This document shows, piece after piece, positions 17,785 to 28,262 of a stretch of 53,602 bases of DNA. The notes below the pieces were generated by a model. The model ran no database searches. It was not told the origin of the DNA and saw nothing but the letters and a program-made list of their open reading frames with translations. Position numbers and translations under genes: made by a program. The stretch lies in NCBI GenBank assembly GCA_022508805.1, contig JAFLUM010000011.1:1-53602 (forward strand). Reading direction: 5' to 3'. The DNA is from Oscillospiraceae bacterium (GTDB lineage Bacteria > Bacillota > Clostridia > Oscillospirales > Acutalibacteraceae). Each line of letters begins with the position of its first letter. Within the stretch, counting starts at the first letter, position 1.

Positions 17785-18321
17785 TTATTTTAATTCAATT
17801 ATTGTTATATTTTGAGCCGAAACGGACGTTTTAGATAGAATAATATCCTTGATTTTTATTAAAACATCATCATTAACTGTTCCTTTGGGTAAAATGACCT
17901 CTGCATTTTCCGAATCGAGTGTTACAAGACATAAATTGTTTATTTGAGCCGTTATTAAATTTTCAATGTCTGCTTCCAGTTTTATTTGCTCGGATATTTT
18001 TATAAGCCTCTCCTGTGCCAGTGCCTTCGTATCATCATCCGTTTCTCCTGCTGAAATAATGTTTTCCAGTTGCTCCTTAGCGTTATCGTGAGCCTTCGTT
18101 CTGTTGAGCTGTGCTGAGGTGAAATAATCGCTGCTTTCCTCAACGGCACTGCTGTTAACATATTGTGCATCGCCCAAATTCACACTACTCGTCACCTCGG
18201 GCTCCGTCTGCTGTATTCCTTTGGGGTTGGTATAGTACCAATTCACAAATACCGCCGCCCCAAGAGACAGTACGAGCGCTCCCACAAGAAGCTGTTTTCT
18301 GCCGATAATTTTACTTTTCAT
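17785..18321 (-). CDS. spoIIIAH: Stage III sporulation protein AH
   Basis: A 178-residue protein with a short cytoplasmic N-terminus, one membrane helix at about residues 10-27 and an extracytoplasmic domain made of a helical segment plus a C-terminal ring-building alpha/beta domain. SpoIIIAH in the mother-cell membrane contacts forespore SpoIIQ across the intermembrane space and, with SpoIIIAG, forms the feeding-tube channel. It is last in a spoIIIAA-AH operon in canonical order. Confidence 0.95.
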   Translation of the reverse strand: MKSKIIGRKQLLVGALVLSLGAAVFVNWYYTNPKGIQQTEPEVTSSVNLGDAQYVNSSAVEESSDYFTSAQLNRTKAHDNAKEQLENIISAGETDDDTKALAQERLIKISEQIKLEADIENLITAQINNLCLVTLDSENAEVILPKGTVNDDVLIKIKDIILSKTSVSAQNITIIELK

Positions 18322-18876
18322 TTATTTTTCCTCCGTTACAGTAAGTTTTGATATTGATATTCTGGAAGTGCTTAAGCTTAACACGGCGCCTACCGCTGAA
18401 TATATCTGTTGCTGAACCTGAGCATTATCTCCGCCCTCGCAGACCACCGCTACTCCTTTTACTTTCGGTTCAATGGTTTTTAACAATAGTCCTGAATCAT
18501 TTTTATCCCTCTCGATGATTACATATTCATTCTCACTGTCAATATCGGCAGAGTTCTCAGAGTTTTTTCTGTTGATTTTATCGTTAGTTGCATAGACGTA
18601 TTCAGTTGTCTCCGATAAGGTGATCATAACACGGGTTTTGCCTGCTCCGTCGATAGATCCGACTATCTCTTCAACCTTCCTTTCAAGATAATCGCAATAC
18701 TGGGCACTTGAAAATGTATCACTTGTAATATTCTTTTTATCATTTTCCGAACTGAAATCCATTTCGGAAATCAGTATAAGAAACATTCCCGCAAGACCTA
18801 TTACAACAAATAAAGCTGTTTTTTTATTTATATGTGCTTTAGTTATTTTTTCTTTTAAATTATCAAGTACTTTCAA
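18322..18876 (-). CDS. spoIIIAG: Stage III sporulation protein AG
   Basis: A 184-residue protein with a membrane helix at about residues 21-39 and an extracytoplasmic ring-building domain (EEIVGSIDGAGKTRVMITL..., VVCEGGDNAQVQQQI). SpoIIIAG oligomerises into a large ring in the engulfed-forespore channel. The next gene, spoIIIAH, starts one base after its stop, and its own start overlaps the spoIIIAF stop. Confidence 0.95.
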   Translation of the reverse strand: MKVLDNLKEKITKAHINKKTALFVVIGLAGMFLILISEMDFSSENDKKNITSDTFSSAQYCDYLERKVEEIVGSIDGAGKTRVMITLSETTEYVYATNDKINRKNSENSADIDSENEYVIIERDKNDSGLLLKTIEPKVKGVAVVCEGGDNAQVQQQIYSAVGAVLSLSTSRISISKLTVTEEK

Positions 18877-19307
18877 TATATGTTCACCTCGAATCCAAGC
18901 TGAGTCTTTAATTCTCTCTCGATCTCGTCGCTTTTTTCGGGCGAATCCGTTTTAACATCTAAAGACCGGATATTCAGATATCCCTCACTGTCAATATATG
19001 ATGACATATCGACCGATAAAACCCTAACGGACATTTTTTCACAAATATTTTTTATTGAGTTCTCTACAAGCCTCTTGTATCCGTCCTCGTAATATTCTTC
19101 ATAAGCCGTTTCATCATGCAAGTTAAAATCAATTTTTTCTTTTGAAAATACATTTTGTAAAGGAATAACCGTATAAAACAGTACAAAAAGCGAAAAGAAT
19201 ATGTTGAGCATCTTAGAAATTGACGAATTAGAAAGAAGTATTTTGAAAACCGCCGTTATTGCCATGGCACCGCTCACTGATAAAATCCAAAATTTAAAGC
19301 TTTCCAT
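18873..19307 (-). CDS. spoIIIAF: Stage III sporulation protein AF
   Basis: A 144-residue protein with two N-terminal membrane helices (about 7-25 and 33-51) and a C-terminal extracytoplasmic alpha/beta domain resembling a ring-building motif. It is a component of the SpoIIIA-SpoIIQ channel. Identification rests on topology, length and its position between spoIIIAE and spoIIIAG. Confidence 0.92.
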   Translation of the reverse strand: MESFKFWILSVSGAMAITAVFKILLSNSSISKMLNIFFSLFVLFYTVIPLQNVFSKEKIDFNLHDETAYEEYYEDGYKRLVENSIKNICEKMSVRVLSVDMSSYIDSEGYLNIRSLDVKTDSPEKSDEIERELKTQLGFEVNIY

Positions 19308-19310
19308 CTC

Positions 19311-20417
19311 TTATTTTCCCATCGTTATAATAATTCCCGTGGATATGGTAAGTACAAATGTTATAAAAAAAAGTATTATATTGAGAAGTGATATGACTGA
19401 AGCGAGATTATCAATCGTATCAGTAATATAATTCAAACCGAACATTGAGGATATAATCGAGCAAAAACTGAGAGCAAAATACCACACAAGAAGCTCTGCC
19501 ATAACAGGCAGATTTATTATGATTATTACTGCTATTACAAATACACCCAGCGTATTCCTCATAATAATAAAGCTGCTGAATACCGACGATATTGCATCCC
19601 CTACTCCGCTGCCGACAACAGGAACAAAAGCTCCTGAAATAAATTTGATGCCTTTTAGGGCTAAGCTGTCGGAAGAGCTTGCCAAAACGCTTTGAGTCGT
19701 CAAAAGTCCCGTATAAACTGTGGAAAACAGCGAGAGAACAATAATTATAAGCCGTCTCACGGTTTTTATCAGTCGATCTCTGTAATTCTCAAAAGAAAAA
19801 GACGATAATATATTCAGAGACATCAATGCGCTTATGCACGGAACGAACAGTTTGTCGGCAAAAGCCACGATTGCAGATGAAAGAAAAACAGAAAATGAAT
19901 TGTATGTCAATGCAAGTGACGGATTTTTTGACGCTATAATGATTGCTGACATAACAGGAAGGTATGAATCGACGAATACAGCAGAGGTTTTAATTCCTGC
20001 GGCGGCGTCGGCGAGTATTTTGCTTATCGGAACAATAACACTCGATATGACGGCAAGCGTACAGATAAAATATATAACATTTACCGTCTTGTCAGAGTTT
20101 TTTAAAAAAGCTGCTGCAATTGCGGTTATTATCAGCATTACTGCTATCAAAATAACGTTTTTAAATACTTTGACCCCTGCTCCGCGGCATATGTCAAATA
20201 AAAATTTTATGACACGTGTCGGTGAAAGATTAAATAGATCCTCAAAGCTTATCTCGTCAATGCCCAGCTCTTCAAGATATTCACGGGTATCATCATCGGT
20301 AAGCTCCCACACACTGTCAAATTCATTGTAAACGCTTTCGGCATATGAGGGAACGGACAAACTCAGTAAAACTGATATTATCACAAACAGAAATACAATC
20401 TTTTTTTTCATACTCAT
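19311..20417 (-). CDS. spoIIIAE: Stage III sporulation protein AE
   Basis: A 368-residue polytopic membrane protein with a cleavable-type signal sequence (residues 5-26) and about seven to eight membrane helices after residue 85. SpoIIIAE is the large membrane subunit of the mother-cell channel. The family blocks GVKVFKNVILIAVML, SALMSLNILSSF and GVGDAISSV are visible. It starts within the spoIIIAD stop. Confidence 0.95.
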   Translation of the reverse strand: MSMKKKIVFLFVIISVLLSLSVPSYAESVYNEFDSVWELTDDDTREYLEELGIDEISFEDLFNLSPTRVIKFLFDICRGAGVKVFKNVILIAVMLIITAIAAAFLKNSDKTVNVIYFICTLAVISSVIVPISKILADAAAGIKTSAVFVDSYLPVMSAIIIASKNPSLALTYNSFSVFLSSAIVAFADKLFVPCISALMSLNILSSFSFENYRDRLIKTVRRLIIIVLSLFSTVYTGLLTTQSVLASSSDSLALKGIKFISGAFVPVVGSGVGDAISSVFSSFIIMRNTLGVFVIAVIIIINLPVMAELLVWYFALSFCSIISSMFGLNYITDTIDNLASVISLLNIILFFITFVLTISTGIIITMGK

Positions 20418-20803
20418 TCAACAAATTTTAAACAGAATATTATAAGCGCATTTATCATTGGAAGCGCCATAAACAGAATTATAAATTTCGCCGACAGTGC
20501 CACTACTCCCGCAATAGATGTCTCCCCGCTGTCTTTCAAGGTGTCACATATAAAATCGGTTATTATGGCAATTCCTACTGATTTTAGCAGCAGAGCAATA
20601 TGCACAGAGTCTATATTAAAAGCAGAAAATGCTGTCAGCATATTCGTAATAAATGACGATATATCGTCAAGCATCAAAAAAAATATGGCTGCGACGGTGC
20701 CAATTCGCAGAATAAAGACATATTCAGGACGATTGGACTTTAAAATCACCGAAAAACATGCAAAAATCAGTGCAATGACCGACGCTTTTATCAGTACGCT
20801 CAT
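20414..20803 (-). CDS. spoIIIAD: Stage III sporulation protein AD
   Basis: A 129-residue membrane protein with four predicted helices. The family motif LLKSVGIAIITDFICDTLKDSGE (seen as LLKSVGIA and CDTLKDSGE) lies near 68-92. It belongs to the SpoIIIA channel and overlaps both neighbours by 4 bases. Confidence 0.94.
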   Translation of the reverse strand: MSVLIKASVIALIFACFSVILKSNRPEYVFILRIGTVAAIFFLMLDDISSFITNMLTAFSAFNIDSVHIALLLKSVGIAIITDFICDTLKDSGETSIAGVVALSAKFIILFMALPMINALIIFCLKFVE

Positions 20804-20994
20804 AAGTCAAATATTGATTTTATTTCATCAAAGATCGACGTGAGCTGCGGAATAAGCATGGCAATTATCACGACTATTCCCGTAAGCACCGTAAGTGTTG
20901 CATACTCCTCACGTCCCGCCTTTGACAGCATTTGATGCAATACTGCCGCTATCAAACCGATTCCTGCGATTTTAAAAAGAAACGTTATATCCAT
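20800..20994 (-). CDS. spoIIIAC: Stage III sporulation protein AC
   Basis: A 64-residue protein with two membrane helices and the conserved LFKIAGIGLIAAVLHQ segment and LPQL-like turn. The ATG at 20994 is chosen because AAGGTG lies 6 bases upstream; a GTG nine bases further up overlaps that site. SpoIIIAC and AD are homologous small channel subunits. Confidence 0.93.
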   Translation of the reverse strand: MDITFLFKIAGIGLIAAVLHQMLSKAGREEYATLTVLTGIVVIIAMLIPQLTSIFDEIKSIFDL

Positions 20995-21007
20995 TTTTCG
21001 CACCTTA

Positions 21008-21517
21008 TCAAATTAAAATTATGGCGGCTGCGATCCCCGCACCCAATATCAAAGTACCGATACTTTTGCACTTTCCTTCCTCGGATTTTTCCAAGGACAA
21101 AAGCTTTGTTTTAAAAAACTCCTTGTACAGCTTACAGTTTGCAATTTGACCGGATACGTCTGATTTGCCCAGCATTGACAAAAAACCTGTCATATACTCC
21201 CTGTCCTCTTTATCGTAATATTTAGAAAATCGGTATTCATTGATAACCTCGCGGTAAGCCGTTTCATAATCAATTCTCATCCCGAGTCTTCGGTTTATTT
21301 CACCGATAAATAATAACAAAGTAAGATTTGGTGACAGTGACAGACTGCGGAATATCTCTTCGATCGTCAGACTTCTGTATTCTAATAATATCTCAGTATT
21401 TTCAATCATAAGGACACTTTGCCTGACGGCATCTGTATGATTTTTAATTTGCCTTACTGAGATCAGGGCCGCCGCGATACTCGCTGATAATATCAAAAGA
21501 ATACCCGAAATTTTCAT
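21008..21517 (-). CDS. spoIIIAB: Stage III sporulation protein AB
   Basis: A 169-residue protein with an N-terminal membrane helix (2-20), a helical soluble domain related to GspF-type secretion proteins, and a C-terminal helix ending GAGIAAAIILI. ATG 21517 follows GAGGTG; the frame is also open 15 bases upstream. Its first 74 bases overlap the 3' end of spoIIIAA in another frame, a larger overlap than the 1-4 bases seen elsewhere in the operon. Confidence 0.93.
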   Translation of the reverse strand: MKISGILLILSASIAAALISVRQIKNHTDAVRQSVLMIENTEILLEYRSLTIEEIFRSLSLSPNLTLLLFIGEINRRLGMRIDYETAYREVINEYRFSKYYDKEDREYMTGFLSMLGKSDVSGQIANCKLYKEFFKTKLLSLEKSEEGKCKSIGTLILGAGIAAAIILI

Positions 21518-22463
21518 TAAGCACCTCGTCATATGTAATTATTCTGTCTATCCGACACGGAGCACTGCTGCCGACAAGTAAGGCGATATTACGAAATTCT
21601 CCCGTTTCACAAAGCATTTTAAGCTGCTTTTTATTTCGCAATTCATCTGTGTCCTTGGCGTGAATACTTAATATAAATTTGACACCGCTATTCATGCCCT
21701 CGGTAATTTTTTCGACCTCACATCCGTTTCCGATTTCGTCACAGATTATCACCTCAGGCGAAAGCGTTCTCACTGCCATAGAAATACCTATTCCTTTCGG
21801 GAAACCGCTTATAATATCAGTATTAGGACCGAGCGCCGTAGCCTCTCCTTTTGAAGAAAACAACTCCTTGCGTTCGTCAACAACACATACTTTGTAGTAT
21901 TTTCCAAGCCGTCCGCTCGATAACTGATAAGCTATATCCTTTAGCATTGTCGTTTTTCCTGAGGACGGCGGCCCGGCAATTATAAGATTTGATATATCCT
22001 TTGTAAAAAGCTCTTCCATTATTTGCTCTGAAACGCCTCTTACGGTTCTGGGGATTCTTATGTTTATACAGGAAATATCCTTAACGGATTTAATTTGCTC
22101 TTTTTCATACACTGCAGTGCCGCACAGCCCTACCCGTGAACCGTTTGGCAAAGTAACATAACCGTTCAAAATGTCTTCATAGTGACTGTGCATTGAATAT
22201 CCGCAAATTTTATTTACCGTATCAATAATTTCGTTTTCCGTAGCAATTACGCAATTCTCGGAGAAAATATATGTGGTTTTTGAATTCGAAGTTAAAAAAC
22301 TGCTTCCCGACTTTGTAACCGCCACAACAGGTCGCTCAGCACGAAGTCTTATTTCCTGTAAATCCGATATTATGGCTTCGCTTAAATTTGCAAGAATCAT
22401 TCTTATTCTCGGTGAGATAAATGATATTGAATACTCAAAATTATCTTTAAGGACTTTGTCCAT
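21444..22463 (-). CDS. spoIIIAA: Stage III sporulation protein AA (secretion-type ATPase)
   Basis: A 339-residue ATPase of the type II/IV secretion superfamily, thought to power the SpoIIIA channel in the mother cell. Walker A is GPPSSGKTTML near residue 164 and Walker B is VIICDEIGNG near 235; LSIHAKD is the His-box equivalent. It is the first gene of the spoIIIA operon, with GAGGTGATC upstream of the start. Sigma-E control is expected from the family; I could not make out a convincing sigma-E promoter. Confidence 0.97.
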   Translation of the reverse strand: MDKVLKDNFEYSISFISPRIRMILANLSEAIISDLQEIRLRAERPVVAVTKSGSSFLTSNSKTTYIFSENCVIATENEIIDTVNKICGYSMHSHYEDILNGYVTLPNGSRVGLCGTAVYEKEQIKSVKDISCINIRIPRTVRGVSEQIMEELFTKDISNLIIAGPPSSGKTTMLKDIAYQLSSGRLGKYYKVCVVDERKELFSSKGEATALGPNTDIISGFPKGIGISMAVRTLSPEVIICDEIGNGCEVEKITEGMNSGVKFILSIHAKDTDELRNKKQLKMLCETGEFRNIALLVGSSAPCRIDRIITYDEVLNENFGYSFDIISEYRGGPDLSKAN

Positions 22464-22518
22464 TTGATCACCTCGATAATAGTTATGATTACTTGTCCCC
22501 GTTTAGTACAAAACTTTC

Positions 22519-22547
22519 TTGAAAAGGTTTATTTGGTGTGCTATACT
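22519..22547 (+). promoter_or_regulatory. Promoter of the YfhO-like gene
   Basis: TTGAAA (22519-22524), 17-bp spacer, TATACT (22542-22547), about 38 bases ahead of the start codon. Confidence 0.7.
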
Positions 22548-22585
22548 GATTACAATACATTTAGCAGATATTGGAAAGGAACAAT

Positions 22586-25396
22586 ATGGTTAAAAAATTT
22601 AAATCATTTTTTTCTGAAAATAAGTATATTTTGATTTCCGGTGCGGCGGCGCTCTTTATAATGCTGCTCGTATATTTTTGCTATGAAATAATACCGTTCG
22701 GTGATAAAACTGTTTACAGAATGGATCTTTACCATCAATACGGTCCTCTTTTTTCCGAACTGTACGACAGACTGACAAGCGGTCAATCATTGATATACTC
22801 ATGGAACACCGGACTCGGAGGATCTTTTTTAGGCAACTTTTTCAACTATCTTTCTAGCCCGATTTCATTTATAATACTCTTCTTCGGTCATAAAAACACC
22901 TTTGAAGCAATAGCCGCGATGATAGCAATTAAATCGGTATTAAGTGCTATGTCTATGTCCTATTATCTTAAAAAGTCGCAAAAGGATAACACACTTGCCA
23001 TTTCAGCTTTCGGTATTATGTACGCTTTCTGCGGATACTTTATCGCCTATTACTGGAATATAATGTGGATCGATGCCATGTATATTTTGCCCTTTGTTAT
23101 CTTGGGTATAGAGCGAATAATTGCTGGGGGCAAGTCAAAAACTTATCTTTTAGCACTTATGCTTGCAATTTTTTCCAATTACTACATCGGGTACATGATA
23201 TGCATATTTTCAGTTATTTACTTTGTGTATTACTACTTCTGCTCGATCGGCAAGCTCAGAAAAAGCAAAAAGAATTTAGAGATTAAAAAAGGTCCGATCA
23301 ATAAGCTTAAAAATTCATTTTTCTTTAAAAGCGGTTTTAAATTTGCATTTGCCTCAATAAGCGCCGTAATTATATTATTATTTATGCTTGTTCCCGTAGC
23401 CTTTGTGCTTCGCTCCTCCTCCGCAACCGCAGGGTACACTTTGACAGAAGGCAAGTTTTATTATAATATTTTTGACTTTTTAGCAAATCATCTTGCAAGC
23501 CTTGAGCCCACGATCAGAAGCAGCGGTGAAGACGTTCTGCCAAATATATACTGCGGAATTTTGACAATAATTTTAATACCTCTTTATATGTTTTCAAAAA
23601 AAATACCGTCGGTTGAGAAAATTGCCACTGTTGTTTTGCTTATTGTGATGTATTTCAGCTTTAATTTGAATTATCTCAACTTTGCGTGGCACGGTTTCCA
23701 CTTTCCCAATGATCTGCCCTACCGCCAATCCTTTATGTATTCATTTATACTTTTAATTTTGGCATTTATGGCATTCAAAAATATCGATGAATTCAAAAAG
23801 GAGCATATTCTCGGCATTGGACTTGCAGTTTCGGCATTTATAATAATTGCTGAAAAAGTGGGCTCAAAAAATATTTCACACGGTTCTGTATATATAAGCT
23901 TAATTTTTGTAATTCTTTTTTCTATTGTACTGGGACTTATTACGAGTAAAAAAAATCAGGCTTTCGCGCTGTCGGTGCTGATGATGTGCTCAGTTTCTGC
24001 TGAAATTATTACAGCCAACACCGACCACTATGTTGCGAATCAGACTAAAACGGCTTTTTCAAGCGATTACGATGATTTCAAGGCATTACAGACAAAGGTC
24101 GATAACTATGACGACGGTATGTTCTATCGCACTGAAATGTCTTCACTGAGGGCGCGTATGGATCCAAGCTGGTACGGCTATAACGGCGTATCCGTATTTT
24201 CATCTATGGCTTATGAAAAGGTCGCTAACTTACAAAAATATATCGGCTTATACGGAAATAAGATAAATAGTTATACCTATAATCCGCAAACGCCGATATA
24301 TAACGCAATGTTTTCATTGAAATATGTCTATGACAAAAAGAATTATGTCTCCGACTCCGACTATTACACTTTTAAGACCGCAAATGATACTTTTACGGCT
24401 TACGAAAATAATTATATGTTAAATATCGCCTATCCAGTATCAAGCGAAATAACAGAATGGGATGCATCAATTTATGTCGATCCTGTATCAGCACAGGAGG
24501 AATATTTCCGTTTGGCAACAGGTGTCGACGGAGTATTCACACGACTGTATGATTACGACATTGTATATGACAATATTCTGCAGATAGGTGAAGAAAGTAT
24601 TATTGTCGGCTCACTGCCTTTCAACAAAATAAGTAGCGGAATCGGCGCATCCGTTGAGGCAAAAATAACTGCAAAGAGTGATGAAAACATATATATTTAC
24701 GTTTATTCGAGAAATCTTGACACTGTAACTGTAACTTCACCTGAAATCACAACGACAATGACCGTATCGGACGGGTATATACTTGATTTAGGAAAGCATT
24801 ACACAGGTGAAACCGTATCGGTCACTTTGCCACTTAAAGATGACGTTGACAGTGCAGCTGTCGACTTTGTAGCTTTCACTGTCGACAAGGATAAATTTAT
24901 CGAAGGATATGAACGTTTAAAGGACGGACAGCTTGAATATACAAAATTCGATGAAACTTATATAGGAGGCGTTTTCACTGCCGAAAATGACGAGGTACTG
25001 TATACTTCAATACCTTACGACGAGGGCTGGCACATATATATTGACGGAGAGCGCGTTGATTCTGAAGATATATTCAAAATATCCGATGCATTACTCGGCA
25101 TAAAAGTATCCGAGGGAGAACACGATATAACTTTTGTTTACGAGGCTGTGGGTCTAAAATATTCAATTATAATATCAGCCGCTTTTATAATTCTCTTGGT
25201 TATTTTTGCACTTCTTAAAAAAAAGCATTGGCTCTTTTTCAAAAACAAGCGCCCCGATCTTTGGGAAAGAGCGAGAAATGCCGTTCCCGCAGCGAATTCA
25301 GAACCCGTGGATGAAAATACAGGGTGCGAACCTCCCGCTTACGAAGATACCACAATATTCTTCGATGATTCATATGATAAATTTAACGATGAATAG
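22586..25396 (+). CDS. YfhO family membrane protein
   Basis: A 936-residue polytopic protein with a first helix at about 15-35, about a dozen further helices up to residue 500, a large extracytoplasmic domain (about 500-840) and a final helix near 855, followed by a charged cytoplasmic tail. DLYHQYGPLF near 50 and WNTGLGGSFLG near 75 are typical of the YfhO family, a GT-C-like group linked in Bacillus and Listeria to lipoteichoic acid glycosylation; that role here is inferred. ATG 22586 follows GGAAAGG. The gene stands alone with its own promoter and terminator. Confidence 0.9.
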   Translation: MVKKFKSFFSENKYILISGAAALFIMLLVYFCYEIIPFGDKTVYRMDLYHQYGPLFSELYDRLTSGQSLIYSWNTGLGGSFLGNFFNYLSSPISFIILFFGHKNTFEAIAAMIAIKSVLSAMSMSYYLKKSQKDNTLAISAFGIMYAFCGYFIAYYWNIMWIDAMYILPFVILGIERIIAGGKSKTYLLALMLAIFSNYYIGYMICIFSVIYFVYYYFCSIGKLRKSKKNLEIKKGPINKLKNSFFFKSGFKFAFASISAVIILLFMLVPVAFVLRSSSATAGYTLTEGKFYYNIFDFLANHLASLEPTIRSSGEDVLPNIYCGILTIILIPLYMFSKKIPSVEKIATVVLLIVMYFSFNLNYLNFAWHGFHFPNDLPYRQSFMYSFILLILAFMAFKNIDEFKKEHILGIGLAVSAFIIIAEKVGSKNISHGSVYISLIFVILFSIVLGLITSKKNQAFALSVLMMCSVSAEIITANTDHYVANQTKTAFSSDYDDFKALQTKVDNYDDGMFYRTEMSSLRARMDPSWYGYNGVSVFSSMAYEKVANLQKYIGLYGNKINSYTYNPQTPIYNAMFSLKYVYDKKNYVSDSDYYTFKTANDTFTAYENNYMLNIAYPVSSEITEWDASIYVDPVSAQEEYFRLATGVDGVFTRLYDYDIVYDNILQIGEESIIVGSLPFNKISSGIGASVEAKITAKSDENIYIYVYSRNLDTVTVTSPEITTTMTVSDGYILDLGKHYTGETVSVTLPLKDDVDSAAVDFVAFTVDKDKFIEGYERLKDGQLEYTKFDETYIGGVFTAENDEVLYTSIPYDEGWHIYIDGERVDSEDIFKISDALLGIKVSEGEHDITFVYEAVGLKYSIIISAAFIILLVIFALLKKKHWLFFKNKRPDLWERARNAVPAANSEPVDENTGCEPPAYEDTTIFFDDSYDKFNDE

Positions 25397-25440
25397 TTTA
25401 AAAGCCTTCCCGATAGAACTCAGGAAGGCTTTTAAATTAT
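25397..25440. terminator. Bidirectional terminator between YfhO gene and uvrA
   Basis: The inverted repeat AAAAGCCTTC/GAAGGCTTTT spans about 25400-25434 with T-rich sequence on both outer sides, between two convergent genes. Confidence 0.8.
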
Positions 25441-28262
25441 CATTTAAGAATTTTCTTTAAATATTGACCTGTATACGATTTTTTATGCTTTGCGACCTCC
25501 TCGGGAGTTCCGCAGACAACTACTTTGCCGCCTTTATCCCCTCCCTCAGGACCGAGATCTATAATATAGTCGGCAGTTTTGATAACATCAAGATTATGTT
25601 CAATAACTATTACCGTATTGCCGGAATTAACTATCCGCTGTAACACATCTATGAGCTTATGAACATCCGCCGTGTGCAGACCCGTGGTAGGTTCATCGAG
25701 GATATACACGGTTTTACCTGTCGGACGCCTTGAAAGCTCTGTAGATAGCTTTACACGCTGCGCCTCGCCGCCTGAGAGAGTTGTTGCCGACTGACCGAGT
25801 TTAACATACCCTAACCCTACGTCATAAAGCGTTTGGAGTTTACGGTAAATTTTAGGTATGTTCTCAAAAAAGTTCATTGCCTCTTCAACAGTCATTTCAA
25901 GAACGTCGAAAATGCTCTTTCCCTTATATTTGACCTCTAATGTTTCTCTGTTATACCGCGTTCCTTTACATACCTCACAGGGAACATATACGTCGGCAAG
26001 GAAATGCATTTCAATTTTAACTATACCGTCTCCCTGACACGCCTCGCACCGTCCGCCTTTGACGTTAAAGGAAAATCTGCCTGCGCTGTAACCGCGAATT
26101 TTCGAGTCTTGCGTTGATGCAAAAAGCTCACGTATATCAGTAAAAACCCCTGTATAAGTCGCAGGATTTGAACGTGGCGTTCTGCCGATCGGCGACTGGT
26201 CTATATCTATCACTTTATCAAGATTTTCAAGACCAAAAATCTCTTTAAATTTACCTACAGGCTTTTTTGCGTGATTTAATTCGTTCGCGAGACTTTTATA
26301 GAGAATTTCATTGATAAGCGAGGATTTTCCCGAGCCTGAAACGCCTGTAACACATATAAAAGAACCCAGCGGGAAATCAACATCAATATTTTTTAAATTA
26401 TTTTCGGCAGCACCCTTTACCGTGAGAAACTTTCCGTTTCCGGGACGTCTTTTAGTCGGTATTGGAATTTTTCGTTCGCCCGAAAGGTACATACCTGTAA
26501 TTGAATCCTTACAGTTAATTATATCGTCCACATTACCTGCGCAAACTACCTCGCCACCGTGAATACCTGCACCGGGTCCGATATCAACAACGTAATCCGC
26601 CGCATACATTGTATCCTCGTCGTGTTCGACCACGATAAGCGTATTACCCAGGTCGCGAAGCTCCTTTAAGGTATTAAGCAGCTTGTCGTTGTCACGTTGG
26701 TGCAGTCCAATGCTCGGCTCGTCAAGAATATATACTACCCCCATAAGAGACGAGCCTATCTGCGTAGCAAGCCTTATTCTTTGGCTTTCACCGCCTGAAA
26801 GCGTTCCTGATGAGCGCGAAAGGGTAAGATATTCAAGTCCGACGCTCTGCAAAAATTTAAGCCTGTCGTTTATCTCCTTTAAAATCGCCTTTGCAATAAA
26901 TTTATCCCTATCACTAAGCTCAAGATTTTTAATAAATTCGATAGCTGATGTTATGGACATATCGCAAAATTGACTTATATTTTTACCGCCGACCGTGACT
27001 GAAAGTATTTCGTCGCGCAGGCGCGTACCGTGGCAATCGGGGCACTCACAGGCAGTCATAACCTGCTCTATCTCCCATTTTGCCCAGTCACTTGTAGTCT
27101 CTTTATATCTGCGCTCAAGGTTATTAACGATACCCTCAAATTCAGTCATATAGCTGCCCGATCCGTAAAGCGTAGGACGGCTCATTTTCAGCTTTTTGTC
27201 CGTACCGTAAAGAAGAGCGTCAACCCCCTGCTTGGAAATATCCTTTATAGGCGTTTTAAGTGTAAATCCGTATTCCTTGCCGAGGGCGGTATAATACATC
27301 GCCGCGATAGAGCCTTTTTCCGCCTTACTCCAGCCACTGGCGCATATGGCTCCGTCGGCAATCGAAAGATTTTTATTTGGAATAACCAAATCGGGATTTA
27401 CCTTTAAAAATACACCCAGTCCCGTGCAGGTCGGGCACGCACCGTAGGGATTATTGAAGGAAAACATTCTGGGCGAAAGCTCGTCGATGCTTATACCGTG
27501 CTCGGGACAAGCGTAATTGAGTGAAAAAAGGTATTCCTTATCTCCTATTGCATCAATAATCACGTTACCGCCCGACAATTCTGTTGCAGTTTCAATTGAA
27601 TCAGCAAGACGAGTTCTTATATCTTCTTTTACAACAAGACGGTCAACAATTATTTCAATATTGTGTTTAAAAGATTTTTTCAGCTTGATATCTTCCGACA
27701 GTTCGGTCATCTCGCCGTCAATTCTCGCCCTTACAAAGCCCGATTTCATTGCATTAGCTATCTCTTTTGCGTGCTCGCCCTTTTTGCCCCTTACTACCGG
27801 TGACATAATTTGAATTCTTGTGCCTTCAGGGAATTCAAGAACGCTGTCAACGATCTGATCAACCGTTTGCTGCTTTATTTCTCTGCCGCATTTAGGGCAA
27901 TGGGGTATTCCTATTCTGGCGTAAAGCAAACGCAGGTAATCATATATCTCCGTTACGGTTCCTACTGTTGAACGCGGGTTTTTCGAGGTAGTTTTTTGGT
28001 CTATGGAAATTGCCGGAGAGAGCCCCTCAATGGATTCAACATTTGGTTTTTCCATTTGACCTAAAAACATTCGCGCATATGACGAGAGCGACTCAATGTA
28101 TCTTCTCTGCCCCTCTGCATATATGGTATCAAACGCCAGCGATGACTTGCCCGAACCCGACAGACCGGTAAAAACAACGAGCTTATCACGCGGGATCTCA
28201 ACGTCAATATTTTTTAAATTATTTTCTTTAGCGCCTCTGACGATTATCTTATCGTGCTCCAT
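25440..28262 (-). CDS. uvrA: Excinuclease ABC subunit UvrA
   Basis: The 940-residue damage sensor of nucleotide excision repair. Two ABC ATPase halves are visible with Walker [10 protein letters not shown] near 33 and GVSGSGKSS near 640, signature LSGGE in both halves, and cysteine pairs of the zinc modules (CPKCG, CPTCTG, CPDCHG, CEACQG, CEVCKG). ATG 28262 is preferred to a GTG just before it. The start overlaps the end of the MATE gene upstream, so it is the last gene of a uvrB-MATE-uvrA transcript. Confidence 0.98.
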   Translation of the reverse strand: MEHDKIIVRGAKENNLKNIDVEIPRDKLVVFTGLSGSGKSSLAFDTIYAEGQRRYIESLSSYARMFLGQMEKPNVESIEGLSPAISIDQKTTSKNPRSTVGTVTEIYDYLRLLYARIGIPHCPKCGREIKQQTVDQIVDSVLEFPEGTRIQIMSPVVRGKKGEHAKEIANAMKSGFVRARIDGEMTELSEDIKLKKSFKHNIEIIVDRLVVKEDIRTRLADSIETATELSGGNVIIDAIGDKEYLFSLNYACPEHGISIDELSPRMFSFNNPYGACPTCTGLGVFLKVNPDLVIPNKNLSIADGAICASGWSKAEKGSIAAMYYTALGKEYGFTLKTPIKDISKQGVDALLYGTDKKLKMSRPTLYGSGSYMTEFEGIVNNLERRYKETTSDWAKWEIEQVMTACECPDCHGTRLRDEILSVTVGGKNISQFCDMSITSAIEFIKNLELSDRDKFIAKAILKEINDRLKFLQSVGLEYLTLSRSSGTLSGGESQRIRLATQIGSSLMGVVYILDEPSIGLHQRDNDKLLNTLKELRDLGNTLIVVEHDEDTMYAADYVVDIGPGAGIHGGEVVCAGNVDDIINCKDSITGMYLSGERKIPIPTKRRPGNGKFLTVKGAAENNLKNIDVDFPLGSFICVTGVSGSGKSSLINEILYKSLANELNHAKKPVGKFKEIFGLENLDKVIDIDQSPIGRTPRSNPATYTGVFTDIRELFASTQDSKIRGYSAGRFSFNVKGGRCEACQGDGIVKIEMHFLADVYVPCEVCKGTRYNRETLEVKYKGKSIFDVLEMTVEEAMNFFENIPKIYRKLQTLYDVGLGYVKLGQSATTLSGGEAQRVKLSTELSRRPTGKTVYILDEPTTGLHTADVHKLIDVLQRIVNSGNTVIVIEHNLDVIKTADYIIDLGPEGGDKGGKVVVCGTPEEVAKHKKSYTGQYLKKILK

